Below are positions 46,001 through 53,046 of a stretch of DNA of 64,000 nt, piece by piece; within the stretch, counting starts at the first letter, position 1, and the number at the start of each line of letters is the position of its first letter. The translations under genes and the position numbers were made by a program. The notes below the pieces were generated by a model that saw only the letters and a program-made list of their open reading frames with translations, made no database searches and was not told where the DNA came from. Origin of the DNA: Pseudomonas sivasensis (lineage in GTDB: Bacteria; Pseudomonadota; Gammaproteobacteria; Pseudomonadales; Pseudomonadaceae); NCBI RefSeq assembly GCF_013778505.1, contig NZ_JAAOWU010000020.1:1-64000 (forward strand), given 5' to 3'.

Positions 46001-47011
46001 ATGTCTTTGAAGCTTGGAGTGATCGGTACCGGCGCCATTGGCCGCGACCATATTCGTCGTTGCAGCCAGACCTTGCTCAACAGCCAGGTGGTGGCGGTGA
46101 CCGATATCAACCTTGAGCAGGCCGCCAAGGTGGTTGCGGAGTTGAAGCTGGACGCCGAGGTGTATCCGGACGGTCACGCGCTGATCAACTCGCCGCAGGT
46201 GGAAGCGGTGCTGGTGACCTCGTGGGGCCCGAGCCATGAAGAATTCGTGCTCGCGGCCATCGCCGCCGGCAAGCCGGTGTTCTGTGAAAAGCCCCTGGCG
46301 GTGACTGCCGAAGGCTGCCGCAAGATCGTCGAGGCCGAAGTGGCCCACGGCAAGCGCCTGGTGCAGGTGGGCTTCATGCGCCCGTATGACGAAGGCTATC
46401 GCGCCCTCAAGGCCGTGATCGACAGCGGCCAGATCGGCGAGCCGTTGATGCTGCATTGCGCGCACCGCAACCCGACGGTGGGCGAGAACTACAAGACCGA
46501 TATGGCGATCACCGACACCCTGATCCACGAGTTGGACGTGCTGCGCTGGTTGCTCAACGACGACTACGTATCAGTGCAAGTGGTGTTCCCGCGCAAGACC
46601 AGCAAGGCCTTGGCCCACCTGCGTGACCCGCAGATCGTGCTGCTGGAAACCGCCAAGGGCACCCGTATCGATGTGGAAGTGTTTGTGAACTGCCAGTACG
46701 GCTACGACATTCAGTGCGAAGTGGTAGGGGAGACCGGCATCGCCAAATTGCCGGAGCCTTCACAAGTGCAATTGCGCAGCGGTGCCAAACTGTCGAACGC
46801 AATTTTGATGGACTGGAAGGACCGTTTTATCGGTGCCTATGACGTGGAGTTGCAGGCCTTCATTGATAGCGTGCGCGCCGGGCAGGTCGGTGGGCCGTCG
46901 GCGTGGGATGGGTTTGCGGCGGCGGTGGCAGCGGATGCGTGTATTGAGGCGCAGGGCAGTGAGCAGATTGTGAAGGTGAGCTTGCCGGATCGTCCGCACT
47001 TCTACGGCTAA
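46001..47011 (+). CDS. iolG: Myo-inositol 2-dehydrogenase
   Basis: NAD-dependent Gfo/Idh/MocA oxidoreductase of 336 aa that catalyses the first step, myo-inositol to scyllo-inosose. Rossmann motif GVIGTGAIGRDH (about 6-17), the family Lys in FCEKPLA (about 95), HRNPTVGENY, and the catalytic Asp/His in ITDTLIHELDVLRWLL. AAGAGGAG lies 10 nt before the ATG. An upstream open frame inside iolD is not used. A REPIN follows directly. Confidence 0.92.
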   Translation: MSLKLGVIGTGAIGRDHIRRCSQTLLNSQVVAVTDINLEQAAKVVAELKLDAEVYPDGHALINSPQVEAVLVTSWGPSHEEFVLAAIAAGKPVFCEKPLAVTAEGCRKIVEAEVAHGKRLVQVGFMRPYDEGYRALKAVIDSGQIGEPLMLHCAHRNPTVGENYKTDMAITDTLIHELDVLRWLLNDDYVSVQVVFPRKTSKALAHLRDPQIVLLETAKGTRIDVEVFVNCQYGYDIQCEVVGETGIAKLPEPSQVQLRSGAKLSNAILMDWKDRFIGAYDVELQAFIDSVRAGQVGGPSAWDGFAAAVAADACIEAQGSEQIVKVSLPDRPHFYG

Positions 47012-47022
47012 CACTCGGTCAA

Positions 47023-47110
47023 TGTGGGAGGGGGCTTGCCCCCGATAGCGGTGGGTCAGCAATAAATTTGTTTCTGATCCACCGCTATCGGGGGCAAGCC
47101 CCCTCCCACA
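47023..47110. repeat. REPIN between iolG and the second oxidoreductase
   Basis: Perfect paired REP cores (GTGGGAGGGGGCTTGCCCCC and complement), extended by GATAGCGGTGG/CCACCGCTATC so that the whole element can fold on itself. It sits 12 nt after iolG. Confidence 0.88.
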
Positions 47111-47146
47111 GTTGATTGGGTTTCCAATTCAACTCAGGAGTTGATC

Positions 47147-48175
47147 ATGCGAATCGGACTAGTCGGCTACGGCCACGGAGGGCGCTTTTTTCATGCGCCG
47201 CTGATTGCGACTTTGCCGGGTGCGACGTTTGTCGGCGTGGTGACGCGCTCACCAGAGCGGCGCCAGCAATTAAGTACTGATCTTCCAGGTGTGAAGGCCT
47301 TTGACAGCATTGGCCAGATCGTCGAAGCCGGTGTCGATGCGCTGGTCATTTCCACCACCCTCAAGGGCCGCCCGGCGCTGGTGCTGGAAGCCATCGAACA
47401 CGGTGTGGCGGTGGTCAGCGACAAACCCTTTGCTGCCAACGCTGAACAGGCCCAGGCGTTGATCACCGCTGCCGAACGCCATGAGGTGTTGCTCAGCGTC
47501 TATCAGAACCGGCGCTGGGACTCGGATTACCTGACCTTGCGCAAGCTCATCGACGCCGGTGCACTGGGCACCATCACTCGTTTCGAATCCCGCGTGGAAC
47601 GCTTCAGCCCTCAAGCGGTGGGCAATGCCAGTGGCGGGGGGTGGCTGCGTGATCTGGGCAGTCATCTGGTGGACCAGGCGCTGCAACTGTTTGGCCCAGT
47701 GGACCGGGTGTTCGCACAATTGCACTACACCGCCGAACACCCCAGCGTCGACCACGGTTTCTTCATCTCCCTGACCCATGCCAACGGAGTTATTTCCCAT
47801 CTGTGGGGCAACGCCCTGCAAAACAGCCAGGCCCCGCGCTTTCGGGTGAGTGGCACCTTGGGTTGTTACACGGTGGACGGGCTGGATGGCCAGGAAGAAG
47901 CGCTGATGGCGGGCAAATCGCCGAAAACCGAAGGCGAGCACTGGGGCGCCGAGGAGCACCGCCGCTGGGGCTGGTTTGAGCAAGGTGATGAGCGTGAACG
48001 GGTGCCTTCAGAAAAGGGCTGCTGGACGCAGTTTTACCGGCAACTGCAAGCGGCCGTGCAAGGGCAGGGACCCTTGCCGGTAGATGCCTATGACGCGCTG
48101 GAAACCACCCGTATATTGGACGCCGCACGCCTGAGCGCCGAGCGTCAGCAGGTGGTTTCAACAAAAATAGAATAA
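47147..48175 (+). CDS. Gfo/Idh/MocA-family oxidoreductase
   Basis: Second NAD(P)-dependent dehydrogenase of the locus, 342 aa. Rossmann motif GLVGYGHGGRFFHAPL, the Lys in VVSDKPFAAN, and the substrate-domain RDLGSHLVDQALQLFG. It differs from iolG (SDKP for CEKP, different C-terminal domain) and resembles the MocA/YdgJ-type group acting on inositol isomers or other cyclitols. A role in scyllo-inositol use is plausible but not shown. CAGGAG lies 6 nt before the ATG at 47147; a TTG two codons earlier is unlikely to be used. Confidence 0.85.
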   Translation: MRIGLVGYGHGGRFFHAPLIATLPGATFVGVVTRSPERRQQLSTDLPGVKAFDSIGQIVEAGVDALVISTTLKGRPALVLEAIEHGVAVVSDKPFAANAEQAQALITAAERHEVLLSVYQNRRWDSDYLTLRKLIDAGALGTITRFESRVERFSPQAVGNASGGGWLRDLGSHLVDQALQLFGPVDRVFAQLHYTAEHPSVDHGFFISLTHANGVISHLWGNALQNSQAPRFRVSGTLGCYTVDGLDGQEEALMAGKSPKTEGEHWGAEEHRRWGWFEQGDERERVPSEKGCWTQFYRQLQAAVQGQGPLPVDAYDALETTRILDAARLSAERQQVVSTKIE

Positions 48176-48182
48176 AATTCTA
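48168..48182. promoter_or_regulatory. Perfect palindrome before the importer genes
   Basis: TAGAATAAAATTCTA is symmetric around its central base and overlaps the stop region of the preceding gene. Its half-site GAAT/ATTC resembles the GGAAT/ATTCC of the IolR-like sites, so it may be an auxiliary operator. Confidence 0.35.
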
Positions 48183-48195
48183 AAACAGGTTGATA

Positions 48196-48211
48196 TGGAA
48201 ATTATTTTCCA
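48196..48211. promoter_or_regulatory. Probable IolR operator upstream of the inositol importer
   Basis: TGGAAATTATTTTCCA has the same TGGAA-N6-TTCCA design as the site upstream of iolC. It lies 318 nt before the binding-protein gene, with another TTCCA at 48222-48226. It suggests that uptake and catabolism are co-regulated. Confidence 0.58.
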
Positions 48212-48303
48212 ATAAAGTCTTTTCCAGGTTGCATAAAGTACGTCTTGGGCTCGACCCCGGCGACTCAACAAAAACAAGATCAAAAACAACCAGGTACCGT
48301 CAG

Positions 48304-48480
48304 ATGAAAATCTTCAACGCTGTACTGCGAGTTTTACGCCCTGCCCACACGCCCCGCGGTCTGCCCCGCGCCCGGCCGTTCTACTTCTCCTTCCTTAATG
48401 TGCTGTGCGTCGAAAACCAAGGCGCGCTGGTCTGCTGCATTCCTGGCGCCCCGGTCGTTCGACTGCCCGCCGAGCTCTGA
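48304..48480 (+). CDS. Possible 58-residue leader ORF
   Basis: An ATG ORF between the operator and the importer genes encodes 58 residues (MKIFNAVLRVLRPAHTPRGL..., with VCCIPGAP near the end). The ribosome binding site is weak (CAGG about 10 nt upstream). It is arginine- and proline-rich and I recognise no family. It could be a leader peptide, a small protein or an accidental ORF in the 5' leader. Confidence 0.3.
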   Translation: MKIFNAVLRVLRPAHTPRGLPRARPFYFSFLNVLCVENQGALVCCIPGAPVVRLPAEL

Positions 48481-48528
48481 TAAACGCAACGTCCAAAAAA
48501 CCAACAAGAAAGTGGAGACAGACCGTTC

Positions 48529-49464
48529 ATGAAGACCCCGATCCGTTTTACCGCGCTGGCTTTATCCATGATGCTGGCCAGCGGTTTTGCCAGCGCCGCC
48601 GACATCAAGGTCGGCGTGAGCATGTCCGCGTTCGATGACACCTTCCTCACTTACCTGCGCGAAGACATGGATAAGCAAGCCAAGTCCTATCCCAAGGGCG
48701 ACGGCGTGCAGTTGCAGTTCGAAGACGCCCGCGCCGATGTGGTCAAGCAACTGAGCCAGGTCGAGAACTTTATCAGTCAGAAAGTCGACGCCATCATCGT
48801 CAACCCGGTCGACACGGCTTCCACCAAAAACATCATCAACGCCGCGACCAAGGCGGGCATCCCGCTGGTGTTCGTCAACCGCCGTCCGGACCAGAAAGAC
48901 CTGCCCAAGGACGTAGTGGCCGTGACCTCCGATGACGTCGAGGCCGGCAAGCTGCAAATGCAGTACATCGCTGAAAAACTCGGCGGCAAGGGCAAGATCG
49001 TGATCCTGCTGGGCGACCTGGCGAACAACTCCACCACCAATCGCACCAAGGGCGTGAAGGAAGTGTTGGCCAAGTACCCGGACATCAAGATCGAACAGGA
49101 GCAGACCGGTATCTGGCTGCGGGACAAAGGCATGACCCTGGTCAACGACTGGCTGACCCAAGGCCGCGAGTTCAATGCTGTGTTGGCCAACAACGATGAG
49201 ATGGCGATCGGCGCATCCATGGCCTTGAAATCGGCCGGCAAGGAAAAAGGCAGTGTGCTGATCGCGGGGGTCGACGGTACGCCGGACGGCTTGAATGCGA
49301 TCACCAAGGGTGACATGGCCGCCTCCGCGTTCCAGGACGCCAAGGGCCAGGCGGTGGGCTCGGTGGAAGCGGCGCGCAAGATGGCCAAGAAAGAGCCGGT
49401 CGAGCAGAACGTGATCATCCCGTTCCAACTGATCACTCCGGAAAACGTCGCCAAGTTCAAGTAG
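48529..49464 (+). CDS. Sugar (inositol) ABC transporter substrate-binding protein
   Basis: Periplasmic binding protein of 311 aa. A signal peptide (about 1-23, ...ASGFASA) precedes a Periplasmic_binding_4 (RbsB-like) fold: KVGVSMSAFDDTFLTYL, AIIVNPVDT, VFVNRRPD, AVLANNDEMAIGA and IAGVDGTPDGL. Next to the iol operon it probably binds myo-inositol, like IbpA of Caulobacter; the ligand is inferred from context. GGAGA precedes the ATG. The ATPase gene follows 65 nt later. Confidence 0.88.
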   Translation: MKTPIRFTALALSMMLASGFASAADIKVGVSMSAFDDTFLTYLREDMDKQAKSYPKGDGVQLQFEDARADVVKQLSQVENFISQKVDAIIVNPVDTASTKNIINAATKAGIPLVFVNRRPDQKDLPKDVVAVTSDDVEAGKLQMQYIAEKLGGKGKIVILLGDLANNSTTNRTKGVKEVLAKYPDIKIEQEQTGIWLRDKGMTLVNDWLTQGREFNAVLANNDEMAIGASMALKSAGKEKGSVLIAGVDGTPDGLNAITKGDMAASAFQDAKGQAVGSVEAARKMAKKEPVEQNVIIPFQLITPENVAKFK

Positions 49465-49529
49465 CCCAGACATAACAACAATGAACCGGCAGGGCGGTCG
49501 TGCCCGCCCTGCTGATGGAGTACCTCCCT

Positions 49530-51083
49530 ATGCTCGCTCAAGCCGTTGTCTCGCAGCCTCCCGGTATCCAGCCGCTGGCGCAGGAAGAACCCTACCTGCT
49601 GGAAATCGTCAACATCAGCAAAGGCTTTCCCGGCGTCGTCGCCTTGGCCGACGTACAACTGCGTGTGCGCCCCGGCACAGTGCTGGCGCTGATGGGCGAG
49701 AACGGTGCGGGTAAATCGACCTTGATGAAAATCATCGCCGGTATCTATCAGCCGGATGCTGGCGAAATCCGTCTGCGCGGCAAGCCCATCGTCTTTGAAA
49801 CACCCCTGGCGGCCCAGAAAGCCGGGATCGCGATGATCCACCAGGAACTCAACCTGATGCCCCATATGAGCATCGCCGAAAACATCTGGATCGGCCGCGA
49901 GCAGCTCAACAGCCTGCACATGGTCAACCACCGCGAAATGCACCGCTGCACCGCCGAGTTGCTGGCGCGCCTGCGCATCAACCTGGACCCCGAGGAACAC
50001 GTGGGTAACCTGAGCATCGCCGAACGGCAGATGGTCGAGATTGCCAAGGCCGTGTCCTACGACTCCGACATCCTGATCATGGATGAGCCGACTTCGGCCA
50101 TTACCGAAAAGGAAGTGGCCCACCTGTTTTCGATCATTGCCGACCTCAAGTCGCAGGGCAAAGGCATCGTCTACATCACGCACAAAATGAACGAAGTGTT
50201 TGCCATCGCCGATGAAGTGGCGGTGTTCCGCGACGGCCATTACATCGGCCTGCAACGTGCTGACAGCATGAACAGCGACAGCTTGATCTCGATGATGGTG
50301 GGTCGCGAGCTGAGCCAGCTGTTCCCGGTGCGCGAGACGCCTATCGGCGAGTTGCTGATGTCGGTGCGCGACTTGACCCTGGATGGCGTGTTCAAGGACG
50401 TCTCCTTCGACCTGCATGCTGGCGAGATCCTCGGTATTGCCGGGTTGATGGGCTCGGGCCGTACCAACGTGGCGGAAACCATCTTTGGCATCACCCCAAG
50501 CAGCAGCGGGCAGATCACCCTGGATGGCGCGCCGGTACGCATTACCGACCCGCACATGGCCATCGAGAAAGGCTTTGCGCTGCTGACTGAGGACCGCAAG
50601 CTCAGCGGCCTGTTCCCGTGCCTGTCGGTGCTGGAAAACATGGAAATGGCGGTACTGCCGCACTATTCGGGTAACGGTTTTATCCAGCAGAAAGCCCTGC
50701 GTGCGCTGTGCGAAGACATGTGCAAGAAGCTGCGGGTGAAAACCCCGTCTCTTGAGCAGTGCATCGACACCTTATCCGGTGGCAATCAGCAGAAAGCCTT
50801 GCTCGCCCGGTGGTTGATGACCAATCCGCGGTTGCTGATCCTGGATGAGCCGACCCGAGGCATCGACGTCGGTGCCAAGGCCGAGATTTATCGCCTGATC
50901 TCCTTCCTCGCCAGCGAAGGCATGGCGGTGATCATGATTTCCTCGGAGCTGCCTGAAGTGCTGGGCATGAGCGACCGGGTGATGGTGATGCACGAGGGTG
51001 AACTGATGGGCACCCTGGACCGTGCGGATGCGACCCAGGAAAAAGTCATGCAGTTGGCCTCCGGTATGACCGTAGTCCACTGA
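49530..51083 (+). CDS. Sugar (inositol) ABC transporter ATP-binding protein, two nucleotide-binding domains
   Basis: Cytoplasmic ATPase of 517 aa of the RbsA/MglA/IatA type. Domain 1 has Walker A GENGAGKST, LSIAERQMVEIAKA and LIMDEPTSAIT. Domain 2 has the usual degenerate Walker A (GLMGSGRTN), then LSGGNQQKALLARWL and LILDEPTRGIDVGAK. I chose the ATG at 49530 because TGGAG precedes it and the sequence upstream lies in an otherwise untranslated GC-rich spacer; an ATG-less extension to 49500 is possible. Confidence 0.9.
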   Translation: MLAQAVVSQPPGIQPLAQEEPYLLEIVNISKGFPGVVALADVQLRVRPGTVLALMGENGAGKSTLMKIIAGIYQPDAGEIRLRGKPIVFETPLAAQKAGIAMIHQELNLMPHMSIAENIWIGREQLNSLHMVNHREMHRCTAELLARLRINLDPEEHVGNLSIAERQMVEIAKAVSYDSDILIMDEPTSAITEKEVAHLFSIIADLKSQGKGIVYITHKMNEVFAIADEVAVFRDGHYIGLQRADSMNSDSLISMMVGRELSQLFPVRETPIGELLMSVRDLTLDGVFKDVSFDLHAGEILGIAGLMGSGRTNVAETIFGITPSSSGQITLDGAPVRITDPHMAIEKGFALLTEDRKLSGLFPCLSVLENMEMAVLPHYSGNGFIQQKALRALCEDMCKKLRVKTPSLEQCIDTLSGGNQQKALLARWLMTNPRLLILDEPTRGIDVGAKAEIYRLISFLASEGMAVIMISSELPEVLGMSDRVMVMHEGELMGTLDRADATQEKVMQLASGMTVVH

Positions 51084-51141
51084 CGAACAGCCGTGCGGGC
51101 CTGCGGTTGGTCCGCACCATAGAATAAGAAGGTGATTGGCT

Positions 51142-52164
51142 ATGAACGCGATAACAGACAACAAGCCTGCCACGGCACCGGTCAAGAACCGGCGGCGACT
51201 GCCCACCGAGCTGAGTATCTTCCTGGTGCTGATCGGCATCGGGCTGGTGTTTGAGTTGTTCGGCTGGATCGTGCGTGACCAGAGCTTTTTGATGAATTCC
51301 CAGCGGCTGGTGCTGATGATCCTGCAAGTATCGATCATCGGCCTGCTGGCCATCGGGGTGACGCAGGTAATCATCACCACGGGGATCGACCTGTCTTCGG
51401 GCTCGGTGCTGGCGCTGTCGGCGATGATTGCCGCCAGTTTGGCTCAGACTTCTGACTTTTCCCGGGCGGTGTTCCCGTCGCTGACCGATCTGCCCGTGTG
51501 GATTCCGGTGGCGATGGGGCTGGGTGTGGGGCTGCTGGCAGGGGCGATCAACGGCAGCATCATTGCTGTCACCGGTATCCCGCCGTTTATCGCGACACTG
51601 GGCATGATGGTTTCGGCCCGTGGTCTGGCGCGTTATTACACGGAAGGCCAGCCGGTGAGCATGCTCTCGGACTCGTACACGGCTATTGGTCATGGCGCGA
51701 TGCCGGTGATCATTTTCCTGGTGGTGGCGGTAATCTTCCATATCGCCCTGCGCTACACCAAGTACGGCAAGTACACCTACGCCATCGGCGGCAACATGCA
51801 GGCGGCGCGGACCTCGGGGATCAACGTCAAGCGTCACCTGATCATCGTCTACAGCATCGCCGGCCTCCTGGCAGGCCTGGCAGGTGTGGTGGCTTCGGCA
51901 CGCGCCGCCACGGGTCAGGCGGGCATGGGCATGTCTTATGAGCTGGACGCGATTGCGGCAGCGGTCATCGGCGGCACCAGCCTGGCGGGCGGGGTAGGGC
52001 GTATTACCGGTACGGTGATCGGCGCGCTTATCCTTGGGGTGATGGCCAGCGGGTTTACCTTTGTGGGGGTGGATGCGTATATCCAGGACATCATCAAAGG
52101 CTTGATCATCGTGGTGGCGGTGGTGATCGACCAGTACCGCAATAAACGCAAACTCAAACGCTGA
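51142..52164 (+). CDS. Sugar (inositol) ABC transporter permease
   Basis: Inner-membrane permease of 340 aa of the RbsC/BPD_transp_2 family with eight or more hydrophobic segments. Family motifs are VIITTGIDLSSGSVLALSAM (about 75-95), GAINGSIIAVTGIPPFIATLGMM and AIAAAVIGGTSLAGGVGRITGT (about 275-295). AAGAAGGTGA precedes the ATG at 51142. It completes the binding protein-ATPase-permease importer, equivalent to IatP of Caulobacter. Confidence 0.9.
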   Translation: MNAITDNKPATAPVKNRRRLPTELSIFLVLIGIGLVFELFGWIVRDQSFLMNSQRLVLMILQVSIIGLLAIGVTQVIITTGIDLSSGSVLALSAMIAASLAQTSDFSRAVFPSLTDLPVWIPVAMGLGVGLLAGAINGSIIAVTGIPPFIATLGMMVSARGLARYYTEGQPVSMLSDSYTAIGHGAMPVIIFLVVAVIFHIALRYTKYGKYTYAIGGNMQAARTSGINVKRHLIIVYSIAGLLAGLAGVVASARAATGQAGMGMSYELDAIAAAVIGGTSLAGGVGRITGTVIGALILGVMASGFTFVGVDAYIQDIIKGLIIVVAVVIDQYRNKRKLKR

Positions 52165-52177
52165 CGCGGTACAAACT

Positions 52178-52240
52178 GTGGGAGGTGCGGTGCGACGATT
52201 CGACTGAGGGCAAGTCGAATCGTCGCACCGCACCTCCCAC
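52178..52240. repeat. Perfect 28-bp-arm hairpin (REP-like) after the importer operon
   Basis: Arms 52178-52205 and 52213-52240 are exact reverse complements (GTGGGAGGTGCGGTGCGACG... ) with a 7-nt loop. It begins 14 nt after the permease stop, so it may end or stabilise the operon transcript. The same core recurs in altered form at 41374 and 57717. Confidence 0.88.
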
Positions 52241-52545
52241 ATTTAATCATCAACAGTCTGTTTCAACCGTTTGTCTTCTCTATAGCTCCACAACACTGAA
52301 TTTCTTGCTATAAACGCACTCCGATAACCATTCGCCAAGCCCGTCCTGGTGCCTTTTGGGGTTGTATCGGTAAAAATGCCTGTCTTTTCAGTTGCTGCGC
52401 CCTCAAGTCGGCCTTAGACTGCCGCCCCTCGTAAATTGAGTGCCGGGTGGCGCTTGGAATGGATGGCGCCCTTCCGAGACCTGCAGAGGTCGGCCGGAAC
52501 GCTCCCTTATTCGCCTTAATGCACGTATTTTTTATAGAGAAATCA
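52241..52545. other. Intergenic spacer without recognisable gene
   Basis: About 305 bp between the hairpin and the DksA-like gene. It contains short hairpin-forming segments around 52455-52500 (GGCGC...GCGCC and GACCTGCAGAGGTC) that could be leader structure for the downstream gene. I see no gene or named RNA in it. Confidence 0.4.
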
Positions 52546-52950
52546 ATGACAAAGGAAAAGTTGCTGGCCATGCCGGCGGATGACTACATGAATGCCGAAC
52601 AGCACGCTTTTTTTGAGCAATTGCTGCAAGACATGAAAGTGGAGCACCACGAGCGCATTGAACAGAACCGTATCGCCATTGAAAGCCTGGACACTCCGGC
52701 TGACCCGGCCGACGCCGCTTCCGTTGAAGAAGAGCGCACCTGGCTGGTAAACGCCATCGACCGCGACCAGCGCATGCTGCCGCAGCTTGAGCGTGCACTG
52801 GAACGCATCAAGGAAGATTCCTTTGGCTGGTGCGATGACAGCGGTGAGCCTATCGGCCTCAAGCGCCTGTTGATCAGCCCGACCACCAAGTACTGCATCG
52901 AAGCGCAAGAGCGCCACGAGCAGATCGACAAGCATCAGCGCCAAGCCTGA
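52546..52950 (+). CDS. DksA/TraR-family regulator with incomplete zinc finger
   Basis: RNA-polymerase secondary-channel protein of about 134 aa. A coiled-coil-forming half (about 15-90) is followed by the zinc-finger region FGWCDDSGEPIGLKRLL...TKYCIEAQERHE. Only two of four expected cysteines remain: C96-x2-S99 and C117-x2-A120. P. aeruginosa DksA2, a zinc-independent paralogue, also retains one Cys per pair, so a similar zinc-independent role is possible. The coiled-coil tip shows DTPADPADAAS. The ATG at 52546 matches the family N-terminus; an upstream in-frame ATG at 52447 is unlikely. Confidence 0.82.
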   Translation: MTKEKLLAMPADDYMNAEQHAFFEQLLQDMKVEHHERIEQNRIAIESLDTPADPADAASVEEERTWLVNAIDRDQRMLPQLERALERIKEDSFGWCDDSGEPIGLKRLLISPTTKYCIEAQERHEQIDKHQRQA

Positions 52951-53046
52951 TGCGGTGAAGCTGGGGGCCGCCCGCGCGGTTCCCCAGAGAAAGACCCCCG
53001 TTACGCCCGTCTATTGATCTGCTGCAGCCCACCCCACTAAAGGCCC

